Positions 30,632 to 37,318 of a stretch of 39,500 nt of DNA are shown here, piece after piece (within the stretch, counting starts at the first letter, position 1; each line of letters begins with the position of its first letter). The stretch is taken from IMG/VR virus record IMGVR_UViG_3300037349_000085, positions 1-39,500 of that record; one strand, written 5' to 3'. The notes under the pieces were generated by a model. The model was given only the letters and a program-made list of their open reading frames with translations, was not told the origin of the DNA and did no database searches. Both the position numbers and the translations under genes were made by a program. Source of the DNA: a virus.

Positions 30632-30828
30632 ACATCCGTATTGATAGGGGTTGATTTCCACGTCCCATAGGTCTGCTGCAATACATCCCAGAAAGCCGTA
30701 CTGGCAGCATCTTCTGTGATAAATGCTTCGCCTTTAGTAAGCGTACCGTCGCTGCCTAAGCTGAACAGCAACCCATCATTGGTATAGAAGCTAAAGCTGC
30801 CGTCATCGTTCGTTGATATCATAGCCAT
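30628..30828 (-). CDS. Hypothetical protein
   Basis: 66 residues with AAAGGA 9 nt before the ATG. The first half is Gly/Asp/Ser-rich beta hairpins (Asp-Gly-Ser-Phe-Ser-Phe-Tyr-Thr-Asn-Asp-Gly). The second half is helical with Phe-Trp-Asp-Val-Leu-Gln-Gln-Thr-Tyr. ATGA coupling to the secreted protein gene downstream. No family recognised. Confidence 0.65.
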   Translation of the reverse strand: MAMISTNDDGSFSFYTNDGLLFSLGSDGTLTKGEAFITEDAASTAFWDVLQQTYGTWKSTPINTDV

Positions 30829-31042
30829 GGTTTATTTTCCTTTGGTTAATGGTGTCTTTAGTTGGTATACCTCGCATGCAATCAGTAATAACAGGTTTAT
30901 GTGCCTCGCAAAATTCATGTGAATCTACACAATCTTGGCAATAGACGTTAGCTGATTGCTTGTATGAGTTAACTGCATCAATAGCACTATTATGTCTGCC
31001 ATATCTACACTCTAGTCCATATCCAGAAACACTACGCCACAA
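30803..31042 (-). CDS. Possible Cys/His-rich hypothetical protein (TTG start)
   Basis: 79 residues if it starts at the TTG at 31042. There is no ATG until residue 58. It contains Cys-Gln-Asp-Cys, then His-Glu-Phe-Cys-Glu-Ala-His, a possible metal site. It overlaps both neighbours (31 and 26 nt). The unusual start lowers confidence. Confidence 0.4.
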   Translation of the reverse strand: MWRSVSGYGLECRYGRHNSAIDAVNSYKQSANVYCQDCVDSHEFCEAHKPVITDCMRGIPTKDTINQRKINHGYDINER

Positions 31043-31167
31043 TCACGCTTAATTTGATTGGCAAATTCTATTAAGGCTATTTTGATTCCATCAGCCCTAC
31101 CCCCTGCTACAGCGGTTTCGTAAATCTCATTCGCAACGTCGGCGGCCTTATCTTCTAATGTATCCAT
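31012..31167 (-). CDS. Small helical hypothetical protein
   Basis: 51 residues from the ATG at 31167, two bases after the preceding TGA. Acidic N-terminal helix (Met-Asp-Thr-Leu-Glu-Asp-Lys-Ala-Ala-Asp) and a C-terminus Gly-Val-Val-Phe-Leu-Asp-Met-Asp. Close spacing in the operon supports it. Function unknown. Confidence 0.6.
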   Translation of the reverse strand: MDTLEDKAADVANEIYETAVAGGRADGIKIALIEFANQIKRDCGVVFLDMD

Positions 31168-31168
31168 T

Positions 31169-31390
31169 TCATTCCCCATCTGGTGTTACAGAACCCTTCA
31201 ATGGCATAGGTTTTCTTAATTCCCTCTCCATTATAGACCATAGTTTTGAATATCGCTCGTAGCTTTCGTCGTCGCTTTTTGTTCTATCTCTTCCAAAACG
31301 ATAATGACTTTTCATAGGTTGGCGGCAATATGGGTTAGCACATTTGTCATCTTCTTTTGTGTTAACTGGTATAGGGCAAAACTCCATCAT
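31169..31390 (-). CDS. Small hypothetical protein with Cys pair
   Basis: 73 residues. GGAG lies just before the ATG-ATG start. The segment Cys-Ala-Asn-Pro-Tyr-Cys-Arg-Gln-Pro-Met-Lys-Ser-His could hold half a zinc site. The rest is charged. The TAG of the preceding gene (31391-31393) directly abuts its ATG. Confidence 0.6.
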   Translation of the reverse strand: MMEFCPIPVNTKEDDKCANPYCRQPMKSHYRFGRDRTKSDDESYERYSKLWSIMERELRKPMPLKGSVTPDGE

Positions 31391-31606
31391 CTACTCCAAA
31401 TTATCAGTCCGTTGTTTTTGGTTGTCCGGCGCACGCCAAAGTTCATTTTCCTTACGAAAGACTGGGTATCCTGAATGATCGGCTCTAATACCATAAGTCC
31501 ATTTGTCATTTTCTACTGTGATAACAATCTCTATAATACCAGTCCGCAATTTTCCACCTGACTTGTATTCTATTCGCAGTCCCGGCCAGTACCTACTAAT
31601 CCCCAT
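31391..31606 (-). CDS. Hypothetical beta-rich protein
   Basis: 71 residues from the ATG at 31606, preferred because a start at 31678 would read over another small ORF. Aromatic and charged residues alternate in beta pattern (Tyr-Trp-Pro-Gly-Leu-Arg-Ile-Glu-Tyr; Trp-Thr-Tyr-Gly-Ile-Arg). No family recognised. Confidence 0.55.
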   Translation of the reverse strand: MGISRYWPGLRIEYKSGGKLRTGIIEIVITVENDKWTYGIRADHSGYPVFRKENELWRAPDNQKQRTDNLE

Positions 31607-31614
31607 GTTTCTGC

Positions 31615-31710
31615 CTATCCAAAACACATCATTAGCATAAACACGATAGAGAAAATTCCCCACCAGCGCATGCACCACAAAACATCTTCAACATCCTTAT
31701 CGTTTGCCAT
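31615..31710 (-). CDS. Possible 31-residue membrane peptide
   Basis: From the ATG at 31710: an acidic head (Asn-Asp-Lys-Asp-Val-Glu-Asp) and then one membrane span with Trp-Trp-Gly-Ile-Phe-Ser-Ile-Val-Phe-Met-Leu-Met-Met. It ends 9 nt before the next gene. The ribosome site is weak, so this remains tentative. Confidence 0.4.
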   Translation of the reverse strand: MANDKDVEDVLWCMRWWGIFSIVFMLMMCFG

Positions 31711-31760
31711 AATCAACATATAGTCTATAGCTCTTCAAATTGACGCATAAAATATCCTTA

Positions 31761-31943
31761 TCAGTTATCGGTTAAAGATTGAGTTTCGTCTGGGGCAATC
31801 GTTTCGTACCACTCCCGATAAGACGGCGCGGCTTTACGATATGGGACATCAAACCAGCCAGAGTTTTCGCTATTCTGAGCCTTGTGATAGCATTGAAGAA
31901 TGCATCTTCCGAACCATGTTCTTCTTACTCTATAAAGATTCAT
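31761..31943 (-). CDS. Small basic/aromatic hypothetical protein
   Basis: 60 residues. A basic N-terminus (Tyr-Arg-Val-Arg-Arg-Thr-Trp-Phe-Gly-Arg) is followed by Gly-Trp-Phe-Asp-Val-Pro-Tyr-Arg-Lys and an acidic C-terminus. A TAGGGAT-like site lies close before the ATG. Function unknown. Confidence 0.55.
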   Translation of the reverse strand: MNLYRVRRTWFGRCILQCYHKAQNSENSGWFDVPYRKAAPSYREWYETIAPDETQSLTDN

Positions 31944-31954
31944 ATCCCTACCAG

Positions 31955-32143
31955 TTATCCGTTTAATAGGCCGATTTTAGCAACTGTTATTTCGCTCAGG
32001 TCTGCGTAATCTCTGCGCTCGTGAGAAATTTTATGCCGGGCAATATCCGCTGCGTCCTCTTCAGAATGTGCATACACCTCGTAAGAAGTAGCGTCTGCCA
32101 CCTTGTACTTTAAGACCACATTGTACTTATTTACCTTTGCCAT
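31955..32143 (-). CDS. Small hypothetical protein
   Basis: 62 residues from the ATG at 32143, which has GAGGGAAG just upstream. A longer in-frame ORF to 32245 overlaps the next gene and is rejected. Pattern: beta strand (Tyr-Asn-Val-Val-Leu-Lys-Tyr-Lys-Val), then a helix with Ser-Glu-Glu-Asp-Ala-Ala-Asp-Ile-Ala, similar to small phage proteins that bind or sense ligands. No proof of role. Confidence 0.6.
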   Translation of the reverse strand: MAKVNKYNVVLKYKVADATSYEVYAHSEEDAADIARHKISHERRDYADLSEITVAKIGLLNG

Positions 32144-32162
32144 GCTTCCCTCATCAGTTGCT

Positions 32163-32423
32163 CTAAGCGTGTTGCAGGGTGTCGGCCACCAGTTTGGTGT
32201 ACCCAACAATATCGTGCCACGAGTCATGGAACTCAGGATCACCATTCAGTATGCGGCCTATCTTGTGTACCACCATCTCTAGAGCCTCCTTCTTGTCGTG
32301 CGACAGCTTGCCCCAGCCTGGGTAGCTTTGCATTACCTCCTTGAGACGCTGGGTTATCTCGGCATGGGTCTTGAAGTCACCGTACCGCTTGCCGCGTTCA
32401 GCTAGTGTTGCGTCTATTTCCAT
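32163..32423 (-). CDS. DUF6378-like protein
   Basis: 86 residues. Arg-Gly-Lys-Arg-Tyr-Gly-Asp-Phe near the start, then Lys-Lys-Glu-Ala-Leu-Glu-Met-Val and Lys-Ile-Gly-Arg-Ile-Leu-Asn-Gly-Asp-Pro, and Asp-Ser-Trp-His-Asp-Ile-Val-Gly-Tyr. This is the pattern of a common small phage family that I recall as DUF6378. An all-helical fold is likely. Glu and Asp positions resemble MazG-like nucleotide hydrolases, but that link is unproven. GAGG precedes the ATG. Confidence 0.75.
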   Translation of the reverse strand: MEIDATLAERGKRYGDFKTHAEITQRLKEVMQSYPGWGKLSHDKKEALEMVVHKIGRILNGDPEFHDSWHDIVGYTKLVADTLQHA

Positions 32424-32489
32424 TATATTTCCTCAGATTGATTGTTGTTTAAAGTCGGATTTGATTAAGAATATTAAAAGCCTTCTCTT
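32424..32489. other. Gap after the truncated methyltransferase
   Basis: No gene is visible. The rest of a cytosine methyltransferase would be expected here or beyond, but no frame continues it. Confidence 0.4.
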
Positions 32490-32678
32490 TCAGAAAGTCT
32501 CGCAGATTTGGAACGCGGGTCGGAGAATCCAGCCCCTTGGCCTGCCGTGGTTTTTCTTTGCTACCTGGATAGCGTGCTTGTCTATCTCGAAGGCATGATA
32601 CTCCGTCACTGGCACCCCGGCGCGTTTCAGCGCCTCGTACCCGCAAGCCATACCGTCAAATAAGCTTAATACTTTCAT
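32490..32678 (-). pseudogene. N-terminal fragment of a C5 cytosine methyltransferase
   Basis: 62 residues. The first 46 are a clear SAM-binding start: motif I Leu-Ser-Leu-Phe-Asp-Gly-Met-Ala-Cys-Gly, then Ala-Leu-Lys-Arg-Ala-Gly and motif II Ala-Phe-Glu-Ile-Asp-Lys. Active enzymes have about 300 residues or more, with a catalytic Pro-Cys in motif IV. Here homology stops near His44 and the protein ends 18 residues later. It cannot methylate DNA alone. It is a deletion remnant, or possibly retained as a small binding protein. ATGA coupling with the gene upstream. Confidence 0.8.
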
Positions 32679-32863
32679 TTCTTCTTTGCCTTTACAGAAT
32701 CGTATTCACCGAAATTGTATTTCCAATCCTCTATCGCTTCAACCTCCGTGCGCCCCCACCCGTAACACATAGATTCTTCATCATGCTCAGGGTAAGCGCA
32801 CCAATCGAAATAACGCGTGCCAATCGGTGGGTGGATAAATTGCGTTACTAATATCACTTTCAC
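32675..32863 (-). CDS. Small hypothetical protein, GTG start
   Basis: 62 residues from a GTG that overlaps the previous TGA (GTGA). GGGGGA lies about 3 nt upstream. It contains Thr-Arg-Tyr-Phe-Asp-Trp-Cys-Ala-Tyr-Pro, then Gly-Trp-Gly-Arg-Thr-Glu-Val-Glu-Ala-Ile, an alpha/beta pattern seen in many small phage proteins. Function unknown. Confidence 0.65.
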   Translation of the reverse strand: MKVILVTQFIHPPIGTRYFDWCAYPEHDEESMCYGWGRTEVEAIEDWKYNFGEYDSVKAKKK

Positions 32864-33138
32864 AAATCCCCCAGCAATCTTATTGGTTCAATTTTATTAG
32901 TTAACTTTTGTTTGAGTGCGTCTGTGGATATCCTCTGCATTCCCCAAGCTCTTCGTTCGTGCCAGTTCTTTTTAGGAATATTGAGAGCAGCCGCCTGCGA
33001 ATACGTGTAATTAGCTATTTTCTCCAATGCCTCGTGATATAATTCTAGTGCACTAGCTGCATCATCCATTAAGTCTGCATTATCTTGAGAACGTTCGGCA
33101 TTGCGTAATAAATAAACTATCTGATCGATTTTGTTCAT
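32860..33138 (-). CDS. Hypothetical helical protein
   Basis: 92 residues, mostly helix (Met-Asp-Asp-Ala-Ala-Ser-Ala-Leu-Glu-Leu-Tyr-His-Glu-Ala-Leu-Glu). Start overlaps the upstream TGA as ATGA and the end overlaps the next start as GTGA. No family recognised. Confidence 0.65.
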   Translation of the reverse strand: MNKIDQIVYLLRNAERSQDNADLMDDAASALELYHEALEKIANYTYSQAAALNIPKKNWHERRAWGMQRISTDALKQKLTNKIEPIRLLGDL

Positions 33139-33299
33139 TTTTCGTTATCCCTATATTCGTTATAGGCATCAATCGCTACTTTTGCCTTCTCATAGTAATC
33201 CTCTTTAAGAAGCGACCATTTCACCGCCAATACCTCATTTAATCGGCTTTCGTGTTCCCAGTTCCAAATAGCCTTTGCAACATACTCTATGGCGCTCAT
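33135..33299 (-). CDS. Small helical hypothetical protein
   Basis: 54 residues with ATGA overlaps at both ends, the best argument that it is real. Aromatic/acidic helix (Ala-Ile-Trp-Asn-Trp-Glu-His-Glu-Ser-Arg), then Asp-Tyr-Tyr-Glu-Lys-Ala-Lys. Function unknown. Confidence 0.7.
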   Translation of the reverse strand: MSAIEYVAKAIWNWEHESRLNEVLAVKWSLLKEDYYEKAKVAIDAYNEYRDNEK

Positions 33300-33631
33300 T
33301 TCGTTTCCTCGACGGTTGATTCGTTGCTAGGTTCTGGTCTGCGGTCTCGAATAAAAACACGACCTATCTTCTTTCGACGATGGGGACGACTCATAGGTAA
33401 TAACTCTTTGCCCGCCATCACCGTCTCGTAGGAAGAGAAATAGGCACTTGCCTCATGTACTGACTGGCAGAGTTTGGAAACCGTCCCCCGGACGTTGGCC
33501 ATCTCCTGAATGGGGGCGTTGCCATTCTTTATCCTGTCCAGCAGAACAATAAGCGTCTGCGCCTCTTTAATGGCATGTTTCATCCGCGTATAAGATGCTT
33601 TGCGTAATACCTCTGCTGCTGTTTCGCTCAT
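33296..33631 (-). CDS. Hypothetical helical protein with basic C-terminus
   Basis: 111 residues. The first 80 are helical. The C-terminus is strongly basic (Arg-Pro-His-Arg-Arg-Lys-Lys-Ile-Gly-Arg) and may contact nucleic acid. GGAGGAAC lies just before the ATG, and the start overlaps the upstream TGA. No family recognised. Confidence 0.65.
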   Translation of the reverse strand: MSETAAEVLRKASYTRMKHAIKEAQTLIVLLDRIKNGNAPIQEMANVRGTVSKLCQSVHEASAYFSSYETVMAGKELLPMSRPHRRKKIGRVFIRDRRPEPSNESTVEETK

Positions 33632-33798
33632 TTTGTTCCTCCGTTTGTTGGTCTGGGCAACATGGCCATTACTATTGAATGAGCATCATTGATGTTTACA
33701 TCGGGAATTACGAGGTGCCCAAAACAATCAACTACTCTTGCTCTCCATCGGTCGCTTCGTTTCGGAACAACTTGCCACGGTTGATTTGCTGAAAACAT
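33628..33798 (-). CDS. Small hypothetical protein
   Basis: 56 residues with TAATG overlap upstream and ATGA overlap downstream. Trp/Arg-rich N-terminus (Gln-Pro-Trp-Gln-Val-Val-Pro-Lys-Arg-Ser-Asp-Arg-Trp), a beta pattern like many short phage proteins. Function unknown. Confidence 0.65.
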   Translation of the reverse strand: MFSANQPWQVVPKRSDRWRARVVDCFGHLVIPDVNINDAHSIVMAMLPRPTNGGTK

Positions 33799-34769
33799 TA
33801 TTTACCTCCTGCATCTTCTATTTCTGGCGGGTTGCACTTCGGACAATTTTCTGTTGGATTTAAGTTTCCTACCCACCTATGACCACAGACACACTGATAT
33901 TGCACATTCCCGGATTCCCGCTTCGGCTGAGTTGCATCAAGAAATGCCTCTACTAATTTAGTGAGGCTCTTAAATTTCCAGCGTTTCTTTGTCCGTTCAC
34001 AGGTAAAATCAATCTCCATCTCGTGTAACGAAATCTCTCTGTGTTCCCGCACCGGAACACGAGCAGAATGATCAAACGGCAAGAGTGAGGCTAAGATAGC
34101 AGCAGCCTGATGTCTTGGCTCTTCGTTTATCCACCACGCATTTGTCTCCGATGCTTTATCAAGCATGATTTTTATGCGCTCGTTAAACGGAATCTCACTC
34201 GAACCTACAAGCGGTTTTGCTGTAAGCTCATCCCAGAAAGGGCGGCAAAGCGAATGAGCATTATTAACAGCTTCTTTTATGGAAGCATGGTCACGAGTAT
34301 AAACTGCGTGTTTAGCTGATTCTATCTTTTTCCAAATATCGGAAAACAACCCTATCAATGTGCTTGAGGAAATCTCACGCTGAGCGTGTTTTTCTGCGAC
34401 CATGATTGCGTGTTCCACTCCATTATTAAAAGCAATTTCATCGCGGCTATGTTCGTAGCCTAGATTGTCGTCAATCTTAAACTTCTTGGCTCGCATTTTC
34501 GCTATCAATGTATCAGATGACCCGCCTGCGACCATGCGTCCATGGCCCTCACGTGTTGATTCACGTTCCCGGTTTGCAGTCTCAGTTTCCTGAGAGCCTG
34601 AGGTGGCGGTATTCTGCTCTGCTTCTCTGATGAATATCGGCTCAATCCTATTCCACACATTCATCACGGCAAGCTTGTAATTGCGGCCTATACGGTCATC
34701 TGCACAGCGAGAGACTTCGGAGTCTATAACGGCTTTTATTTGCCCTATCAGCGATTCAGGGGAGTTCAT
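33798..34769 (-). CDS. Hypothetical protein with C-terminal zinc ribbon
   Basis: 323 residues, the largest gene of the leftward operon. Mostly helical and charged. The last 40 residues form a zinc ribbon: Cys-Val-Cys-Gly-His-Arg-Trp, then Cys-Pro-Lys-Cys about 13 residues later. A Ser/Thr/Glu/Arg-rich segment at 50-85 looks disordered. It may bind DNA or a protein partner. GGAGGAAAT precedes the ATG. Confidence 0.65.
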   Translation of the reverse strand: MNSPESLIGQIKAVIDSEVSRCADDRIGRNYKLAVMNVWNRIEPIFIREAEQNTATSGSQETETANRERESTREGHGRMVAGGSSDTLIAKMRAKKFKIDDNLGYEHSRDEIAFNNGVEHAIMVAEKHAQREISSSTLIGLFSDIWKKIESAKHAVYTRDHASIKEAVNNAHSLCRPFWDELTAKPLVGSSEIPFNERIKIMLDKASETNAWWINEEPRHQAAAILASLLPFDHSARVPVREHREISLHEMEIDFTCERTKKRWKFKSLTKLVEAFLDATQPKRESGNVQYQCVCGHRWVGNLNPTENCPKCNPPEIEDAGGK

Positions 34770-34779
34770 ATTTCCTCCA

Positions 34780-34974
34780 CTACGGGCGTGACTTCATGGC
34801 GCATCCCCTATCCCTTCGCTGTTGCTCATTGTTCTTTTCCACTATTTCATATAGTCCATATGAGAATAGATAATTCTGGGCGAATATTCTTTCCCCAGTT
34901 CCTGCGGGCGCGAAACGATGAGCGATAATGGCGAGCTGTATGTCATCGCCCTTGGGTAATTCCAATTTTTCCAT
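34780..34974 (-). CDS. Small hypothetical protein
   Basis: 64 residues with AGGGGA upstream of the ATG. It contains Asp-Ile-Gln-Leu-Ala-Ile-Ile-Ala-His-Arg-Phe-Ala and a Tyr/Phe-rich helix, ending in a basic tail (Gln-Gln-Arg-Arg-Asp-Arg-Gly). No family recognised. Confidence 0.6.
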   Translation of the reverse strand: MEKLELPKGDDIQLAIIAHRFAPAGTGERIFAQNYLFSYGLYEIVEKNNEQQRRDRGCAMKSRP

Positions 34975-35058
34975 AACAATCCCCTACATTTATTTGGTTT
35001 CTAATAGTTTATTTATCTTCTCACCTATATTTGCGTGATGCCGCATTGAATATTTACT

Positions 35059-35322
35059 TCAGATAAGTTTCTTTAACGCCTCAGTTGAACGCACAAGATA
35101 GGAAATCACAGACCAAGCCTCATCGCCTTTAACGCTATTACGCATAGCATTGGGCATGATATGTTCGTAAGCTTTCTGTATTCCCTCTTGTACCTGCATG
35201 GCAATTTGCATCCTCTGTTGCTGTGCCTGATTCTTCATTTCAGCCATGATTCTCAGTTTTGCCTCGTCCTCTACCTGATTAATGGTTTGTTTGAGTCCTT
35301 TGATAATTTTCTTTCTACTCAT
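35059..35322 (-). CDS. Hypothetical coiled-coil protein
   Basis: 87 residues. A basic start (Ser-Arg-Lys-Lys-Ile-Ile-Lys-Gly-Leu-Lys) is followed by a Gln/Met/Glu-rich helix (about 20-55). GGAGG lies 6 nt before the ATG. It stands alone with about 25 nt before the next gene and an 84-nt gap after. Function unknown. Confidence 0.6.
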   Translation of the reverse strand: MSRKKIIKGLKQTINQVEDEAKLRIMAEMKNQAQQQRMQIAMQVQEGIQKAYEHIMPNAMRNSVKGDEAWSVISYLVRSTEALKKLI

Positions 35323-35346
35323 AAACTTCCTCCATCCGTTAAATCG

Positions 35347-35550
35347 TTACTTCGGTTCGCCTGTTAATACATATCGCTTGTAATTATATCCCTCAGTTCG
35401 TTCAGATATCCTTGCAATCGAGTATCCCATTTCTATCAATTCACATACGCGCTTTGGCAGCGACCTTGACCACATAACAGAGTGGAAACTTATCCCCTTA
35501 GATTTCGATTGTCTCAGGGCTGTTAGTACTTTTGCTGTCTGCGGGTACAT
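35347..35550 (-). CDS. Winged-helix-like DNA-binding protein
   Basis: 67 residues from the ATG at 35550 (GGAG 5 nt upstream). It has the pattern Gln-Thr-Ala-Lys-Val-Leu-Thr-Ala-Leu-Arg, Leu-Pro-Lys-Arg-Val-Cys-Glu-Leu-Ile-Glu-Met-Gly-Tyr, then a beta wing ending Tyr-Lys-Arg-Tyr-Val-Leu. This resembles small phage winged-helix proteins that recognise DNA. It overlaps the NinB-like gene by 53 nt. Confidence 0.65.
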   Translation of the reverse strand: MYPQTAKVLTALRQSKSKGISFHSVMWSRSLPKRVCELIEMGYSIARISERTEGYNYKRYVLTGEPK

Positions 35551-35995
35551 AAGAACTCCTTTCTTGATAAATAAGCTCCCCCGGCAAGGGGACTTGAATA
35601 TTAAACGGGGCGGCAAAGGCACGTATTCTTTCCATCCATTCTTCAAATTCCATCGTGCTTAGTGAAGAGCTAGACCTAAGCACTGTCCGGGACTCACCGT
35701 TTGCATCCACTATTTCCTTGGTTAGTTTGCCTACATGTTCTTTCAGATATTGGTGCACGTCTTCTTTGGTTACATCGTTTCCCCAGTCATCCCTGAAAGC
35801 AGAGTACATAAGCGGGAGCACAACTCCCCAGTAGTATGAGTTTTGCGGATGTGAGCGGTGTTTCTTTTCACTTTCCAAGGTAATAGTTACTTTCTTTCCT
35901 TCTTGTGTTTGTAGTATTTCCCTCACCTTATCCACGATATGCTGAGGGAACTTATGGTCTTTAATGACCGCTATGGTTTTGAGGAATATGGGCAT
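35498..35995 (-). CDS. NinB-like recombination protein
   Basis: 165 residues. The block Arg-Ser-His-Pro-Gln-Asn-Ser-Tyr-Tyr-Trp-Gly-Val-Val, then a helix with His-Gln-Tyr-Leu-Lys-Glu-His and a Ser-Ser-Leu-Ser-Thr-Met-Glu-Phe-Glu-Glu-Trp-Met-Glu-Arg-Ile segment, match NinB/Orf-type phage proteins that bind ssDNA or assist recombination mediators. It sits right after the SSB-like gene (one-base overlap), which fits a recombination pair. RusA would act on the resulting junctions. Confidence 0.65.
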   Translation of the reverse strand: MPIFLKTIAVIKDHKFPQHIVDKVREILQTQEGKKVTITLESEKKHRSHPQNSYYWGVVLPLMYSAFRDDWGNDVTKEDVHQYLKEHVGKLTKEIVDANGESRTVLRSSSSLSTMEFEEWMERIRAFAAPFNIQVPLPGELIYQERSSYVPADSKSTNSPETIEI

Positions 35996-36627
35996 TAGAA
36001 GGGGATTTCATCGTCAAAAGTTGCATTTGCGGGCGCAAACTCACGCCCATCCTCTGCTGTGTTCGGCTCTGTTTTATGACCGCCTTTCAATTCCTGATAT
36101 TCCGGTGATTTGGCAATAGTGGCTTTAAGCCCATCTCCAAAACTATCGTAAATCTCTTGGTCAAACTCCGATAAACTGAATTTGACCGGGGCGTTAACCA
36201 GCGAATCCGCTTCTACCCCTTTAGGAAGCCGTAGGAGAGAGCTGATGTTGGAATAGGTCTTACTGTCCTTATGGTCGTGAACTATGCCCATAAGGCAGGA
36301 TTTGCCCAACAGGACGGCAATATCAAACTTACCAAAGTCCTCGTCCTTGAAGGCAACGCCACGCCATGATTCAAGGTCGATGCGTAAGGTAGCCTTATCA
36401 GAAGAAGAAAGGGTATAGCGCTTGTGGATGCTAAAGGGGCGACCGTCTTTCATTTTCTCCGTTGTTAGCTCCCATGAAAGCATGATTTTCTTCTGGCGCT
36501 TTACTTTTCCCTGCCATTCAATTTGCTGTGTACCAAGGTCTATGACCCGGTAACAGGTAGCTATGAACGTCCCTGCGGGACATAGCTCAAAATCTCCGCC
36601 TGAATCTTTAGGTAAAATGGTGCTCAT
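35995..36627 (-). CDS. Probable single-stranded DNA-binding protein
   Basis: 210 residues. It shares the pattern of a common phage family: Cys-Pro-Ala-Gly-Thr-Phe, Lys-Lys-Ile-Met-Leu-Ser-Trp-Glu-Leu, Lys-Arg-Tyr-Thr, then Leu-Glu-Ser-Trp-Arg-Gly. It ends in Phe-Asp-Asp-Glu-Ile-Pro-Phe, the acidic tip that SSB proteins use to recruit partners. The core looks OB-fold-like. With the NinB-like and RusA-like genes it makes a small recombination set. TAATG coupled to the gene upstream. Confidence 0.75.
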   Translation of the reverse strand: MSTILPKDSGGDFELCPAGTFIATCYRVIDLGTQQIEWQGKVKRQKKIMLSWELTTEKMKDGRPFSIHKRYTLSSSDKATLRIDLESWRGVAFKDEDFGKFDIAVLLGKSCLMGIVHDHKDSKTYSNISSLLRLPKGVEADSLVNAPVKFSLSEFDQEIYDSFGDGLKATIAKSPEYQELKGGHKTEPNTAEDGREFAPANATFDDEIPF

Positions 36628-36797
36628 TAAAATATCCTTTCAAGTTCGTATGTTCGTCTTTCAGGGAAAAACAGTTTATTCCTGAATTTCTTTGCTTCTT
36701 TGGTAGCTTCTTCTTTTGTGCCATTACGGTAAATATACAATTCCGGGTAAGACTTTTTCCCATCCATGAAGTAATTTATCCGCCATCCTTCAGTCAT
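36627..36797 (-). CDS. Small basic hypothetical protein
   Basis: 56 residues from the ATG at 36797, overlapping the previous gene by 8 nt and the SSB-like start by one base. Basic and aromatic (Lys-Lys-Ser-Tyr-Pro-Glu-Leu-Tyr-Ile-Tyr-Arg-Asn-Gly), ending in a charged helix. Function unknown. Confidence 0.65.
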   Translation of the reverse strand: MTEGWRINYFMDGKKSYPELYIYRNGTKEEATKEAKKFRNKLFFPERRTYELERIF

Positions 36798-36930
36798 GGT
36801 AATTCCTTAAAATGCGTTCATCCTGTTGTAGTAATTCCGCCTGATGCTTTGAACCTTCCATGTAACTGCAATACCCAATGGTTGATATTGCCGGGACAAG
36901 GAAGGCAAGAAGCCATAATTTATTTCTCAT
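36790..36930 (-). CDS. Small single-span membrane protein (intact copy)
   Basis: 46 residues from the ATG at 36930. One membrane span near the start (Leu-Trp-Leu-Leu-Ala-Phe-Leu-Val-Pro-Ala-Ile-Ser-Thr-Ile) and a charged helical tail. A truncated, chimeric copy exists at 38926-39117: the span is shared but the tail is replaced. It overlaps the gene upstream by 11 nt and that downstream by 8 nt. Confidence 0.6.
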   Translation of the reverse strand: MRNKLWLLAFLVPAISTIGYCSYMEGSKHQAELLQQDERILRNYHD

Positions 36931-37117
36931 CTAACATCCCCATTATACGTGATGAACTTGGTGCGCGGTGCTGGTTTGGGATTTTTCGGATAACTGAAAA
37001 ATCCACAAGCCTGTCATTCCACCGATCAACAGTAGAGTGCATTTCGGGTTCTTTGATTTTATCTATAGTCATTTTACCGTCAGCGGCTATTTTTTTCATT
37101 TCAGGCGTTATGTTCAT
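36920..37117 (-). CDS. Small conserved protein, paralogue B
   Basis: 65 residues. It starts Met-Asn-Ile-Thr-Pro-Glu-Met-Lys-Lys-Ile-Ala-Ala-Asp-Gly-Lys and ends His-Arg-Ala-Pro-Ser-Ser-Ser-Arg-Ile-Met-Gly-Met-Leu-Asp-Glu-Lys. The paralogue at 39107-39298 has the same ends with a different middle. Probably helical. Function unknown. ATGA overlap with the gene before it. Confidence 0.7.
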   Translation of the reverse strand: MNITPEMKKIAADGKMTIDKIKEPEMHSTVDRWNDRLVDFSVIRKIPNQHRAPSSSRIMGMLDEK

Positions 37118-37305
37118 ACTAACTCCAATAAAAATTTTGCATTTTTTATAGCCTCTTCGTCGCCTTCAATTTTTCCTCCGCATCCAACGGCAGATTCAAA
37201 ACGCGACAAAATATCTTGCAGAGAATCTCTCAGTTTTTCCCTCTCTATTCGTACATTGAGGTAATCCTTGTTATTTTGCTGGGTGATTGCACTGTTCATA
37301 CTCAT
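37114..37305 (-). CDS. Small helical hypothetical protein
   Basis: 63 residues with AAAGGA 7 nt before the ATG at 37305. Charged helix (Arg-Ile-Glu-Arg-Glu-Lys-Leu-Arg-Asp-Ser-Leu) and a Gly-rich turn (Gly-Cys-Gly-Gly-Lys-Ile-Glu-Gly). It has no counterpart in module A. ATGA overlap downstream. Confidence 0.65.
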   Translation of the reverse strand: MSMNSAITQQNNKDYLNVRIEREKLRDSLQDILSRFESAVGCGGKIEGDEEAIKNAKFLLELV

Positions 37306-37318
37306 CCGAATGTCCTTT

